Below, piece after piece: positions 1-36,890 of a stretch of 64,000 nucleotides of DNA. The stretch is from positions 96,333,435-96,397,434 of the forward strand of contig NC_058338.1 of NCBI RefSeq assembly GCF_905475395.1, in the 5' to 3' direction. This DNA is from Chrysoperla carnea. Taxonomy: Eukaryota > Arthropoda > Insecta > Neuroptera > Chrysopidae. Position numbers and translations under genes: made by a program. Under the pieces are notes generated by a model. That model did not search any database, had not been told where the DNA came from, and saw only the letters and a list, made by a program, of their open reading frames with translations. Each line of letters opens with the position of its first letter. The stretch's first letter is position 1.

Positions 1-341
1 AGCAGGGTGATTTTGTTTTTTCGAAAAAATAAATTCAATAAAATTGTGCTATATTTGGGCTGCAATGTGCCGTCGAGAAAATTGGCAAATATGGAAAAAT
101 ACAGGAATGGCAGCCAAAAATAGTTTTTGTGTCACCAGGGTGATTTCGTTTTTTCGAAAAAAAAAATTTTGGATAAAATTGTGCTAGGGTTGTGCTGCAA
201 TGTGCCGTCGAGAAAATTCAAAATTCGGGAAAATACAGGAATGGCAGTCAAAAAAAGTCATTTGTCAGCAGGGGGATTTCGTTTTTTCGAGAAAAAAAAA
301 TTGGATAAAATTGTGCTAGGGTTGTGCTGCAATGTGCCGTT
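1..341. repeat. Tandem repeat, 133-bp period, about 2.5 copies
   Basis: The block containing CAGGGTGATTT, a poly-A run and GTGCTGCAATGTGCCGT recurs at about positions 3, 136 and 269. The last copy is cut at GTGCCGT, where the reverse-transcriptase reading frame begins. The repeat reads open in the same frame as the retroelement but shows no relation to it, so the upstream part of that open frame (from 127) is not native protein. Confidence 0.85.
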
Positions 342-2520
342 TGATGCGTCCTCACTCCAAAAGGGTTCACCCTCTTTGAACGATTGTCTGGAAAAGGGAT
401 TGAACTTAATAGAAGAGATACCTAGTATATTAGAAAGTTTCAGAGATAAGAGATTAGGCATCATCGCCGATATAGAGAAAGCGTTTTTACAGCTGGAAGT
501 TGAGCCTGAGCAGCGAGATTTTTTACGCTTTTTTGGAGTTGATGATAAAGTGTATCGGCATAAACGAGTGTTCGCGGTGACTTCTAGCCCGTTTCTTCTT
601 GGAGCGGTCCTCAAGTATCACTTGAATAGAATACGGAAAAAATACAGTGATACGGTGCAGAAATTAGAGAAGTCATTCTACGTTGATAATTGTGTTTATA
701 GTGTTCCTAACTTGAAAGAACTTGAGCGTTTTATAATTGATTCTATTTCCATCATGGATGAAGGTCGTTTTAATCTCAGAGGTTGCGAAAGTAATCATTT
801 AACCTCACCAACACCCAACAAAGAAGATAGAGAAGTGTCAGTATTAGGGTTGCTGTGGAACTTGGGTAGAGATACCTTGCGATGCGTGATACCGGACGTG
901 CATTGTGAAACGATAACCAAGAGAATAATTTTATCGTGCACTCAACGGGTATTTGATCCAGTCAGGTATACATGTCCTGTGACCTTATATCCAAAGATAT
1001 TACTTCAAGAACTATGGTCTTTGAGAGTAGGCTGGGATGAACCAGTTCCAGAAGAATTTCAAACAAAATTTGAGAAATGGAAAAAGCAATTACACGTAGT
1101 TACTGATGCAAGTCAGAAAGCATATGCAGCTTGTGTATCTCTGAGAACGTCTGGTAAAGAAGGTATAACAATAAGACTTTTGCGAGCAAAATCACGAGTC
1201 GCATCTATAGAGAAGATTACAATACCACGTCTGGAGTTTCTGGCATGTTTAATGGGTGCTCGGTTAGTAAATTCAATAAAACAAGCTCTGGGTGATGAAA
1301 ACATGAAGGTTTGCTGTTGGAGTGATTCACTAAATTCACTCTGGTGGATAAAAAAAGGTGGAGCTTGGACTAATTTTGTGTTGAATCGAATAAAGGAAAT
1401 TCGCGCTTTAACAACAACAGAACAATGAATTTATGTGCCTGGCGAAATCAATCCTGCGGATCTTCCTTCCAGAGGATGCACAGTTATAAAAATGTTGAAA
1501 GGGGAAAAATGGTGGGAAGGACCCGCTTGGTTACGTCTTGCACAGGAGCAATGGTCTAAGCAGAAGGAACTGACAGCTTCAGGATCTGGGCAGGATGTAG
1601 AATCGATAAACCTTCAGCTTTGTGACATAAATAAAGATGACGAGGAGTTTGATCACCAACTACTCAAATACTTTTCAACCTATCGAAGAATCTTAAGGAT
1701 GGTAGCTTTTATGAGACGCTTTGTAAATAATTCAAGAAGAAGCAATACCAGAATTGTTGGGGAACTTTCCAGTGGAGAGTGCATGCTGGCGGAGAAAACC
1801 TTAATACGTCGTGTGCAAGAGAAGGCTATTGCTGGACATCGTAAACAAAGTCTCACCAAAATTCGAATAGATAATGAAAACATTCTTCGAATGGAAACTA
1901 AAATTATAGAAAGAAAGGATTCCCATGACTTTTTGTATCCTATAGTGCTGCCGGGAGATCATCCTTTAATAATAAGATTAATTGAGGAAGAACATCGTAG
2001 AAGTTGTCATGCAGGATCTCAAATATTATTTGGTGTTTTAAGAGAGAGGTTTTGAATAATGGGAGCTAAAAAGCTATAAGGAAAGTTATTAATAAATGTC
2101 TTCTCTGCAAAAGATTCTTTCAGAAACCTATAAATCCAGAACCAGTGGCTTTACCGAAAGATAAAGTGGAAGATAGAGCAACATTTGAAGTCACAGGGAT
2201 AGATCTTGCTGGCCCGTTATTCGTGAAGGAAGGAAAGGTATGGATCGTGCTCTTTACTTGTGGCGTTTAAAGAGCCGTCCATTTAGAAATGGTCTCTTCC
2301 TTATCGTCTTTAACATTCTTGTAGGATTTAAGGCGATTTATCGCCAGAAGAGGGAGACCATCTGTCATTTATACCGACAAAGGCATTAATTTCTGTGGTG
2401 CGGAAAATAAATTAAGTGCCTTAGATTGGAATAAAATTACGCAAGAAGATGATACTGTACACATCAGTTGGAAATTCAACCCTCCCACAGCCGCTTGGTT
2501 TCTCCCACAGCCGCTACATT
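341..2520 (+). pseudogene. BEL/Pao LTR retrotransposon pol remnant (RT, RNase H, integrase)
   Basis: The frame opens inside the Pao-type RT (FDASS..SLNDCLEKG, then ADIEKAFLQLEVEPEQR with the first catalytic Asp). The second RT motif reads FYVDN where YVDD is usual. RNase H is recognisable from VTDASQKAYAACVSLR, preceded by an apparent deletion of some 40 residues. VPGEINPADLPSRGC and the WWEGPAWL block follow, then the H2C2 integrase zinc region and the integrase core with GIDLAGPLF and YTDKGINF. The third acidic residue of the integrase is absent because the element stops after NPPTAAW near 2500. In-frame stops lie at 1426-1428 and near 2053, both where Trp (TGG) is expected, and two more near 2267 and 2320. 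No LTRs are seen. It is a dead fragment; the gag and protease part is missing upstream. Confidence 0.9.
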
Positions 2521-2747
2521 TTTTATTTGGAAAATTTTTCCCTTAAACCAATAGATTCCGAGATTTTTTTTTGGATTTTCTCAAAAACAGCAGAACGAAA
2601 AATTCTATTAATTTTTTTTTTCAGTTATTTAAATGCCCCCCTAACGATCTATTACCTCAGATTCACCATTGAAATTTTTTCTACGTCCGGCCTTTTTTTC
2701 GTCTAGATTGACGGTATCAAGATAAATACTTTTAATTTAACAAAAAA

Positions 2748-3364
2748 CAAGTGAAAACAAACAATTGACTGAGTTAATTGTTGCAATACCATGCATTGTC
2801 AGTGTTGATTTCTTTATCACATTACACATACAAACATGTGACACATACATAACTAATAAAGTATAGTACATATGTAAATGACTTTATAGGTTTCTGCATT
2901 ACCGACCGACATTTAGTGTATAGTTTGTACACATATTATAAAATTTCCGCTTAATTGGCGCCCTCACGGGTAAACAGTGATGTTTACGAAAAAATGTTTC
3001 AAACAAAAGTTGTTTAATTTTTGATAAGGAACATTTTTTATATTTAAACTTTTGTTCTATCTCTAACGGTTTATAAGAGTCTTGAGAATTTATCAAGACT
3101 CAATTGACTCAAATGATGCTCATTTACGAACTTGACCTCACTTTTTACGTTCTGAGTACGCTGTAAAAATTTTAGCTCGATATCTTTTTTCGTTTTCGAG
3201 TTATCGTGTCCACAGACGGACGGACAACCGGAAATGGACTAATTAGGTGATTCTATGAACACATATGAGAAAATTTCTTTCCTAGCATCATTATTTTTAA
3301 GCGTTACAAACTTGGGACAAAACTTAATATACTATGTATATTTCATATATGCATGGTATAAAAA
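2748..3364 (-). mobile_element. HINE/DINE-1-like non-autonomous element, full-length copy
   Basis: This is a near-complete member of the commonest repeat family of the window. Read on the minus strand it starts with TATACCATGCATATATG, carries a GTCCGTCCGTCTGTGG core followed by ACACGATAACTCGAAAACG, and ends in a hairpin (CAATTAACTCAGTCAATTG) then GTTTTCACTTGT. TATACCATG at the 5' end and CATGGTATT before the hairpin form subterminal inverted repeats. Short GTCY microsatellite core, subterminal inverted repeats and 3' hairpin are the hallmarks of Helentron-derived HINE/DINE-1 elements; that assignment is inference. Confidence 0.75.
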
Positions 3365-3434
3365 GTGTTCCCTAGCGGCCATCCATCGAACTGGCCTTTG
3401 ACTAAGAAACTGGCGTACTGGCGGGCAAGAACCA

Positions 3435-3860
3435 ATTCAATTCAAAACATTCTTTATTGAAAATATAACTTACACAATAAATAGTTTGACTCACGCCGCT
3501 TATATGTATATGTAAATTTTTTCAATATTTTTTAAGTTAAGGATTTCTAGCATTAATAATGCTTTTGCTCTTTATTATTTTCTTATACAATTGTCTATAC
3601 ATATGTGTTATTTATTTTATTCAAACTCAAAAAGATTTAAGCATTTTAACATTACAATTGTATTTTTAGATTGTTTTACAAGAAAGTATACAAAAACCTG
3701 TTTTACATATTAACCTTTGTTTTGGTTTTTATTGTTGAGTTTTCAGTTTGTATAATAATACAAAAATGAAATTTAAAATAAATTTTTTTTGTCAGTGTAT
3801 GGATTTGAATACTGACCGTCCGAACGGAAGCCGAATGCTCTCGCCACACATCTTGTAATA
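3435..3860 (-). mobile_element. Possible tRNA-derived SINE with LINE-like tail
   Basis: On the minus strand, TGGCGAGAGCATTCGG (3831-3846) resembles a pol III A box and TATTCAAATCC (from 3801) a B box, at tRNA-like spacing. The body runs to AATAAAGAATG followed by TTGAATTGAATTGG, a short-repeat tail typical of LINE-mobilised SINEs. The alternative is that this is simply the 3' UTR of the adjacent Jockey element with a chance match. Confidence 0.4.
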
Positions 3861-4427
3861 GAAATTACTAATTTGCCATTTTGTTCTGTATTATTTATTT
3901 TTGTTTTGCTATCATATGACAGTTTGAAATATGTTTATGTATCTAATTTATATAACTCAGATTTTATTATATATTAAGTTTTTATAATGTATAACATAGG
4001 AGATTAGTTATTTATTAAGTTTTTATAATGTGTAACATAGGAGATTAGGTAAAGATTTCGGAAAAGCTAAGTATTGCATATTAGTTTGTGCTTTTGTTGT
4101 GTAAGTGAGTTTGCTTCTTTCAGTATGTTACATGTCAGTTTGCTATTTTTAATTTTAGTTTTATAGAAGTTATTGGATATTTTATGTATATAGGTATTAA
4201 GTGTGCTGATGTTCGATAGTTGATGTTGAACATTTTCCTTAGCATATCTGTCCATGTTAAGTATTAACCTCAGGCATTTGTTTTGTATTCTTTGCAGCTT
4301 CTGTCTGCTGGTGTTGGAGGTGTTTCGCCAGACTGGTGCAGCATAGGTTATTATGGGTCTTATTATCGCGGTGTACAACAGTTTTTTGTTTTTTGATGAT
4401 TTTGTTGTTTTTATCATAATAGTAATA

Positions 4428-4708
4428 CTAAAGGTATATGGGCAGTTCCTATAAGTGGAAGGCGTTCGGACTAAGTGAAACAGATAGTGTATCGTTCTCT
4501 CACTCTTCCGATCGCATTTGTCAGCTCTGCGCATTTTTCGTGCGCACTATTTAAAATTTTTAAATGGTAACCATGGTTACCATATTTTAGAGAATTCTCA
4601 AGCATGCGCAGTATAGATAAAATGTCTCGAACGAGAGAGAAAACAAATATTGTCGGCACCGTAAAGTTTGGACATTCTTTCCCGTACCAACTGCCCATAT
4701 ACCTTTAG
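4428..4708. mobile_element. MITE nested in the Jockey RT, TIRs and TA duplication
   Basis: The ends CTAAAGGTATATGGGCAGTT and its reverse complement face each other and are each flanked by TA (4426-4427, 4709-4710), the Tc1/mariner-type target duplication. Removing the 281 bp plus one TA rejoins the RT frame between LLNKNH and IKTTKSSKNKK. The short open frames inside are not genes. Confidence 0.85.
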
Positions 4709-5601
4709 TATTACATATATGGTTTTTATTAAGCAGCGAGTAGAGCATTCGGATTTCCTTTCTCTTTTTTAGAAGGTGTTCAACTTGCTTCACAAACGCC
4801 ATTCCTCTGCCCATGTATACTTCTAGGTATTTGATTGTGGACTTCTTCGGGGTGATCTTTTGGTGATTTACTTTTAGCTTTTCAGTGATTTTGATATTAG
4901 TAAATTTTGTTTGTAAATATTATACGTTCTGTTTTGAAATTATTTATTTGAATTTTCCAATTTTTATCGAAGCCAAGTATCATGTCTAAGTGTATTTTCA
5001 TCTGCTTTGTGGCAACTTGGGCGTTATGCGAACGCGCATAGATGGCTGTGTCATCCGCGTACACTGCTAGCTTTGTTTTTGAGAACGAGGGAATGTCGTT
5101 TGTGAAGATGTTGAACAGCTTTGGCCCGTATACGCTCCCTTATGGGGGTCACCACGAGTTGGGTGCATTATTGAAGAAATGACTTGACCAATTCTGACAT
5201 AGAAACCATAGGGCCATAGTCGTCACATTATTTTTGTTATAATTAATTGTTATGTCATTAGCTATTCGGGCTACTTGTATATCCGTACTATGCCCCTCCC
5301 TGAAACCGAATTGTTTTGGTTTAATCATTTTTTTTTTGATTGTATGTTTGTTCAAGCGGCTTAGTATGTTCTTTTCAGTTAGTTTAGACAGAGTACTTAA
5401 TATGCTGATTGGTCTGAAGTTTTTTGGATCAGAATGGTCCTGGTCTGGTTTGGGTATCGGTACCACTACTGCCATCTTCCACATTGTCGGAAAGTGCCCA
5501 TTTTTAGGATTGCATTTATGATGTAGTTCAATTGTACTATAGCTTTGGTGGTGAGATTCTTTATTAACTTTTTGTCAATCCCATCATGGCTAGTCAGTTT
5601 T

Positions 5602-5880
5602 ATTTCGGATTCATCACTACGCGATTGCTTGTGGAAGTTGTTTATTGTTTCCTTGGCCTCCGGCTCTTTTGGGGATTTATTGTTTTGTATAATTTGAAAT
5701 ATTTCTGCAATGGCCTGCCTCCGCTTTCTCACGATTGGTAATTTCGGATTCATCACTACGCGATTGCTTGTGGAAGTTGTTTATTGTTTCCTTGGCCTCC
5801 GGCTCTTTTGGGGATTTATTTTTTTGTATAATTTGAAATGTTTCTGCAATGGCCTGCCTCCGCTTTCTCACGATTGGTAA
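5602..5880. repeat. 139-bp tandem duplication inside the Jockey ORF2
   Basis: The segment starting ATTTCGGATTCATCACTACG and ending CTTTCTCACGATTGGTA occurs twice back to back (5602-5740, 5741-5879). Since 139 is not a multiple of three, it shifts the reading frame and explains why the N- and C-terminal parts of ORF2 lie in different frames. Confidence 0.9.
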
Positions 5881-7108
5881 GAAGGGTTTGTTTTTGAAGA
5901 CCATTGCAGGTGTTGCTTCTTGCGTCTTCCTGAATGCTTTAGCAACCCACCATAGTGATTTGTCACCCATGGGCACTTCTTCCAATGTCTTTTCACACGC
6001 TTCAATGAGGTCCCTCGTGATACTGTTTTTAATGCTTTTGTTAATTTTGTTGGTATCATTTTTTGACGTTGGTATGTTTCGTTTTTGGTGTGTTTTTCTA
6101 GACTTAATTAGTAACTTTGTATAATCGTTCAGAGGTATCTTATTGGGGTTGATTGTTATTAGATTTGTGTGTTTGTTTATTGTGTGTTGTAGCGATTGGG
6201 TGAATTTTATAACGGCGACCTCAATGTCAGCAGGATTGTTGACCTTGTTGTCAATAAGAATTATTTGATTAAGTGTTTTCCTGAACTCCTCCCAGTTGGT
6301 TTTTTTGTAGGAAAAAATTTGTTGTCGCGAGTTTTCCTTTTGATAACCTAGCAACTTAAATATAATTGGATTGTGGTCTGAGTTCAGTTCAGCGGCTGAT
6401 ATCGATTCGGTTATATTCGATAAGTTCTTATTGACAACCAGATCAATGTATGTGAGTGTTGAACCATTGTCTGGGAAGTGTGTTGGGTTATCGGTATGGT
6501 GAGCGATTAGGTCATCGTCATTTGTGTATTTGTATAAGGTCCTTCCATTTTTATTTGTCCGGTGGTTTTTCCATTGGACATGTCTTGCATTTAGATCTCC
6601 TAAGAGAAGAACTTTACTTTACTACCAGTTTTGGTCAGCATGTGTAGGTCATTTTGCTAAAATTGTTTCTAGGGTTGTTGTACACCGCGACATGTGTTGT
6701 CTGATAGTCTAAGCCCTAAGGCAAATGTTCTCTGTTGTACAGTTGCAGTTTGTTTTAATTATTTGGTGGTGAATAGTGTTTTTAATGATGATAGCTACTC
6801 CGCCCCCATGAGCCGTGCGATATTCTCTTACTATGGTGTAGTTTTTATTTTAAATTTTACATTTTCACTTAATTTGGTTTCGGTTATAACTATTAGATCT
6901 ATATTTTTTACTTTATTATATTATAAATATAATAAAGTACTGTGATCGAAAGAAAAAAAATATATCGGGGTTCCAACGGAAATCCGACTTGACCTTATGA
7001 TTAGTTAGTGGGATGTTTGTATTGTTTTGGTTTTGGAAGTTGAGTAGCCAGAGGTTTATGGCGGGCTGTGAGGCTGGGACATATTTTGGTTTTGTTAGGG
7101 ATTGTTGT

Positions 7109-7812
7109 TAAATTTCGATTTTTGCCCCAATTTCCTACATCAGTTTTTTGTATTTTTAAAATACGTATTTTCGACTACCAAATAGTCATCATCAGTAAGA
7201 ATTAGCTAGTGATTACTCTTATTATAAATGTTACTCTTTGCTAATTTAGTGGCGGACTGGACAATGATACTTTCGTGTGTCTACATTTTATATTGTTCAC
7301 AGTATCTGTCAAATTGTAGTATCAGCGGCGCTAGCCAATCAACTTACGTCAGTTCACTAGTGCTTGGCCAATGAGCGTGATACTTGTGCGCTAGCCTATT
7401 CGAGTATTTTTGGACGTTTAAAATAATAAATTACAAATCTAACCTATAATTATAAAACTATAAATAAATCATGAAAATAAATAATCCTTTATTTTTACAA
7501 CCTATTAACAATTTTAGAAATTCAACCTTGATTTTGCAATTTTTATTACATCCGAATTTGGAAAAGATCCTTTGTCCAAGTTCATTGCGTCATTATCCAG
7601 CTTTTGAATGAAGATGCTTTCATAAGCGTCTAATTCGCAAGGATTGAGTACTGATTTAAGGAGCTTAAGGTTTGATTTGTCAATTTTGTAGTCGTTTTCG
7701 ATAACGTGAGCGACTACATATGATTTTTCAATTCTTCCATATTTTAAATGAAAATTAAATGAATTTAAAATATGGAAGAATTGAAAAATCATGTGTAGCC
7801 GCTCATCGTGTG
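7109..7812 (-). mobile_element. Penelope-like element fragment, head-to-head inverted
   Basis: The minus-strand part (7109-7745) holds the 3' flank of a Penelope-like element and the last 70 or so residues of its GIY-YIG-bearing protein (YGRIEKSYVVAHVIENDYK to IAKSRLNF). At about 7757 the sequence turns round: the same YGRIEKSC segment continues on the plus strand to about 7812. The junction is a short palindrome around TTTAAATGAAAATTAAATG. It interrupts the Jockey element, whose ORF1 remnant lies beyond it. Confidence 0.85.
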
Positions 7813-8094
7813 AATGAAGTAATGCGAGCAAATCTGAAAATAAATTACAAAATTTAGATCAAGTGCTGAATGTAAGGGATGAGTATAAAGTTAAAATGGT
7901 AGGTTGTTTTTTGAAAGATTTGATGAATAGAAGAGCTGATAGATTATGAATGGTGTGTATTGCTCTCTTTATGTGTCCTTGATTTACGGTTTAAATTAAA
8001 AAAATTTTACTACGTCTGAAATGAATTAATTTGTTTTTTCTGTTTTCTTTATCATATATATAAAGAATTATTATTATGAACATGTTCATTGATT

Positions 8095-8513
8095 TCCGCT
8101 AAACTCCTTGGGACGGTTGTTTTTACCATATATAACTATTGGTGGTGGTCGTTCTTTTTTCGACTTCTCTTGCTGATTTTCGTTGTTATTAGATGCCAAA
8201 AAGTTCGCATCATCTTCATTGTCTGTGTCATCGTCAGATAGTGGTTGAAAGGAATTTTTTACTGGTACATTAGGTACTTGTAAATTTTGGTGAAAAATGA
8301 TTCCATTGTTTCTTTTTCGTTGATATTATCTTTTGAGCCTCCGGGCTGGTCATTTGTATCCATGTTTTCTGGATTTGTTGGTTTTTCTTGTGGATCACTT
8401 GATTTTAGGTTTTGCACTAGTTTTGCACCTTCATCGATTTCTAATAGATTGATCACAGTTTTAATTAAACCGCTTGTTTGTGGTTGGGAACGGCATGGCC
8501 GCTCCTCCATCTA
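8095..8513 (-). pseudogene. Jockey-type ORF1 (gag-like) remnant
   Basis: On the minus strand an open frame starts MEERPCRSQPQTSGLIKTVI and, after a one-base shift near 8265, continues with FQPLSDDDTDNEDDANF and KKERPPPIVIYGKNNRPKEF. Acidic SDDD followed by PPPIVI is the pattern at the boundary before the RNA-binding domain in Jockey-clade ORF1 proteins. The rest of ORF1 with the zinc knuckles is absent. Its orientation and position fit the 5' half of the element whose ORF2 lies at 4067-6950. Confidence 0.6.
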
Positions 8514-8519
8514 TTTTTT

Positions 8520-9066
8520 GTGACTTGACCTTGTGGTTCGTTTTTCATGCACTTTTTGTTAATTTCAATTGAAATTAATTATTTATAAATTTAATTAATT
8601 ATTTGTTAGTTTGCTATTATGCAACGCACTTATTTTTATATTCACAGTTTATTTGTAATTTATTTGTTACAAATGAAACACCTCTACTCAGTACGAATAC
8701 TGTTGAGACAATGGGACAAGAACCGTTATGTTCAACGTGGTATGGCCGTCGTTTGTTGGAAAAGTAAAATTTTAAAACATATCCTTAACTTTCTGTGTAA
8801 CGTTATACTTTAATTAAAAATGAAAATATGCTTAAATTTCTGTGTAAGGTAATACATTAATTAAAAATAAAAACGAAAACAAAAAGATGCCACACACAAA
8901 AAAAAAACTTAGAAATTAATAAAACATTTTCATTTTTCAGAAAATCAACTTTATTGATATTTAAGAACAAAACCAGAAGTCAAATTAAAAAAAAAAAAAA
9001 CAAAACAAAGCTATAAATTTCAAACAGATTGTTAACGCAACATATAAAATATTAACATTGCTTACG
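8520..9066. other. No gene recognised (A+T-rich flank)
   Basis: The stretch is A/T-rich with poly-A runs (for example 8980-9005) and the repeated phrase TTTCTGTGTAA (8789 and 8836). I see no coding similarity. Confidence 0.5.
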
Positions 9067-9414
9067 TACCCTCGTGGAAATATTTTCTGCCAATAGTATA
9101 ATTTAGTCTTGCAGTGTTCTGAAAAACAATTCTAGAAAAATGAGAAAGTCTAAAAAATTCTGAAACACGATATGAAAAAATCTGAAAATATTTTTATAAA
9201 ACTTATTAAGTAGTTTGAAGACTGCATTATTACAAGTTTTTGGACACTTCTAGAAGACTTTTTCAGAATTAATCAGAAATTTTATGAAAATTTAGCTTAA
9301 GTAAGAGGAAGACTTAATCAGAGTAAAGTTTAATCAGAATAATTAGTTTTAATTAATTTAAAACATTTCAGATTGAAACCAGCGCAAAAAGTTGTTTCAG
9401 TTTTTAAAAATTAT

Positions 9415-9418
<4 letters not shown>

Positions 9419-9450
<32 letters not shown>
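9419..9450. repeat. (TA)n microsatellite
   Basis: About 16 TA units immediately before the left end of the GGCGCG element. Confidence 0.95.
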
Positions 9451-9452
<2 letters not shown>

Positions 9453-9455
<3 letters not shown>

Positions 9456-9998
9456 GCGCGAGTTCAAGGGGTCCTGACCCCCTGTGTCCTTTCTAAAACA
9501 GCCCGCATTTCAAAAAATAAAACTAAACCAATTTTTTAAAAACTGAAAAACAAAAAATACCAAACGAACAAAACCTACTTTAAGCAAATTAAAAAAACGG
9601 TAACTAACCAAGCGACCAAAATTAACTCACTTTTTTACACTTTTGGAAAAATTGGAGTTTAAAAATGATTGAATCAACAAAATTCACTGATTTTCTTACA
9701 CAATATTGACTTTTTTATTATTTGCTTCATATTTGGATTGTAGCTATACTTTATATACTAACATCTGGTTACAAGTTTCAAGTGAAAGCATCATTTATAA
9801 CACAAAATTCAATCTTCTATTTTTTTTCGCAAATCTGTTAATGATCGCATCGATGTCTAATTCGATGTCGCGATGGATGTATAGTAATGCTTTGTTTTTA
9901 ATTCATTCAAAAAATTCGGTTTGCTTTTTTTATTTGGTTATTTTTGATTTTTTTTTATCTTTTGACAAAATTATCTTCGGAAAAAAATTTTAGAACCG
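9453..9998. mobile_element. GGCGCG-ended TIR element (intact copy)
   Basis: The ends GGCGCGAGTTCAAGG and TTTTAGAACCGCGCC are imperfect inverted repeats. The body contains CGCATTTCAAAAAATAAAAC and ACTTTATATACTAACATCTG. A second copy of the same element exists as two halves at 40793-41092 and 45588-45848, which confirms the unit. No coding sequence. Confidence 0.75.
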
Positions 9999-10009
9999 CG
10001 CCTGCATAA

Positions 10010-10213
10010 TGTCGACATTTATTTTGTGCAAATGGTTATATATTTAATATAAAAATGAATTATGCAGTACATTAAGGACCATAATTTTGAAAATGTAAAC
10101 TTTGAGCATAGTTTAGCTTGAGTACATTTTCTAAATTATGGTCCTTAATGTACTGAATAATTGATTTTTATATTAAATATATGATCATTCACACAAAAAG
10201 AATGTCGACATCA
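10010..10213. repeat. Palindromic element bounded by ATGTCGACAT
   Basis: The halves (GTACATTAAGGACCATAAT and its reverse complement near 10130) are inverted around about 10105, with ATGTCGACAT at both ends. The same element, carrying an insertion, occurs at 26244-27033. Confidence 0.75.
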
Positions 10214-10831
10214 TCTGTATATACATATTGAAAGAAATATCACTCTGATTTCTTTTCAGAGCGAATAAGTAAGTCAAAAAGCTCTAAATAATTTCCTGGC
10301 AAATTTTTATACTCCTTAAGAGAAGTATTAAATATTTAAATACTTGCTTTAGCTAAATTTTTATAAAATTTCTCATTAATTCTGAAAAAGTCTTCTAGAA
10401 GAGTCCAAAAACTTGAATAAAAATGAAGTTTTCAAACTGCTTAATAAGTTTTACATAAATCTTTTCAGACTTTTTCAGAATGTTTCAGAATTGTTTAGAC
10501 TTACTCATTCTTTTAGAATTGTTTTTCAGAACACAACAAGACCAAATTAGACTATTGGTAGAAAATATTTCCACCAGGATATACAGTTCAATCCCACTCT
10601 GTCATACTTCTTCCTTTCTCATTCACTCGGTATTGCTCATTTACCTCCAGCATCCCATGTAACGAATTGCTAGTACATGGGATGCCGGCCGGTAGTGAGC
10701 GTTCGGTTCAGTTATAGACGCAGCCAATATTCCTGTTATAATTCCGTCCTGTTGAATCATTTCTCATGATATCAAATTTTAAGCGCCGCTTAAGAATTTC
10801 TATTTCAAAAATTAAGACATAATTCTTCAAA

Positions 10832-36086
<25,255 letters not shown>

Positions 36087-36214
36087 CTTAATTACAATTG
36101 TTCCATTAAGGAATAACGACTAGATATTAATGATTGTGTTTAGCTAATGTAAGCTCCAAGTCAATTCACGCGAAATACCAATTACTTCTACCTAAAGTCG
36201 GTAGGTAAAAATAA

Positions 36215-36822
36215 TCAATTAACTGAGTTAATTGTTGAAATACCATGTATAGATAGTGTTGATCAAGTAATCGTTTGTTTTTTTACTTCATGTAAGTAAA
36301 GAGAGATAGCCACTCTTACACACAAAGTAATAAGAGTACCTTTCTTACCACTTCCATAGTGGATATAGTATATGCTATAAACAAACACATACGTAATATT
36401 TTTAACGTATAAATTTAAATTATTTATGTACAATACTTGTATACATACTATAAATATAATGTTCTAACCTAATTTACGCCCTCACGGGTAAGCAGTGATG
36501 CTTACAAAAAATGTTTCAAACAAAAGTTGTTTATTATTTTATAAAGAACATTTTTACATTTAAACTTTTGTTTTATCTCTAACGATTGACAAAACTCAAT
36601 TGACCTATGTTGTTCATTTAGTCATTTACGAACTCGACCTCCCTTTTTACGTCTTGAGTACGCTATAAAATTTCCGGAAAACAGCACGTTTTAAAAACAA
36701 CCGGAGATGGACTAATTAGGTTATTTTATGAATACCTATACCTAAATTTTGTTGGTAGCATCAATATTTTTAAGCGTTACAAACTTGGGACTAAACTTAG
36801 TATACCTTGATGATATATTTCG
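36215..36822 (-). mobile_element. HINE/DINE-1-like copy upstream of gene A
   Basis: Minus-strand copy with the terminal hairpin (CAATTAACTGAGTTAATTG at 36215) and the CGCCCTCACGGGTAAGCAG block. The GTCY microsatellite is lost. Its 5' end fades near GATATATTTCGTATACG. It sits 130 bp upstream of the start codon of gene A. Confidence 0.75.
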
Positions 36823-36890
36823 TATACGTTTGTCGCGTTTAAGATAAAGATACCCTCATATTTTCGTTATTTCGTATAGAAAAGTGGTAT

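Larger units (their letters stand above)
4067..6950 (-). pseudogene. Jockey-clade non-LTR retrotransposon ORF2 remnant (endonuclease + RT)
   Basis: Read right to left, an AP-endonuclease comes first: ITETKLSEN, HGGGVAIIIKN and GDLNARHVQWKNHRTNKNG near 6545-6600, then TYIDLVV and SDHNPIIFKLLGY. A linker and the RT follow: VVPIPKPDQDHSDPKNFRPI, QFGFREGHST, GSVYGPKLFNIFTNDIP, and catalytic AVYADDTAIYA near 5050. The C-terminal YTAIIRPIITYAAPVW and LQRIQNKCLR blocks end at 4067. It is non-functional: the LDLxKAFD block with the first catalytic Asp is deleted at about 5210, a 139-bp duplication shifts frame, the endonuclease has stops, and a MITE interrupts the thumb region. A 41-bp direct repeat (3974-4055) lies in the 3' UTR. 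Confidence 0.9.
9069..10579. mobile_element. TIR element of the CCCTGGTGG family with long inverted arms
   Basis: The left end CCCTCGTGGAAATATTTTCT and right end AGAAAATATTTCCACCAGG are inverted and flanked by TA on both sides. Inverted similarity continues about 300 bp inward (repeated CTGAAAAAGTCT-type motifs). The centre carries a (TA)n run, an inserted TIR element and a palindrome. No transposase is visible. TA duplication suggests a Tc1/mariner-mobilised non-autonomous element. Confidence 0.8.

Noticed and set aside
127..341. N-terminal part of the long open frame leading into the BEL/Pao RT
   Set aside because: It is the 133-bp tandem repeat read through in frame; it encodes the same FFEKKKLDKIVLGLCCNV phrase twice and is unrelated to Pao proteins.
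3795..3850. A functional tRNA gene
   Set aside because: A and B box-like sequences are present, but no cloverleaf with paired acceptor arms could be drawn; a SINE head is more likely.
4471..4814. Two minus-strand open frames of 75 codons
   Set aside because: They lie in or across the ends of the nested MITE and have no independent similarity.
5252..6945. Plus-strand open frames of 60-90 codons
   Set aside because: They are antisense to the Jockey ORF2, whose endonuclease and RT motifs are on the minus strand.
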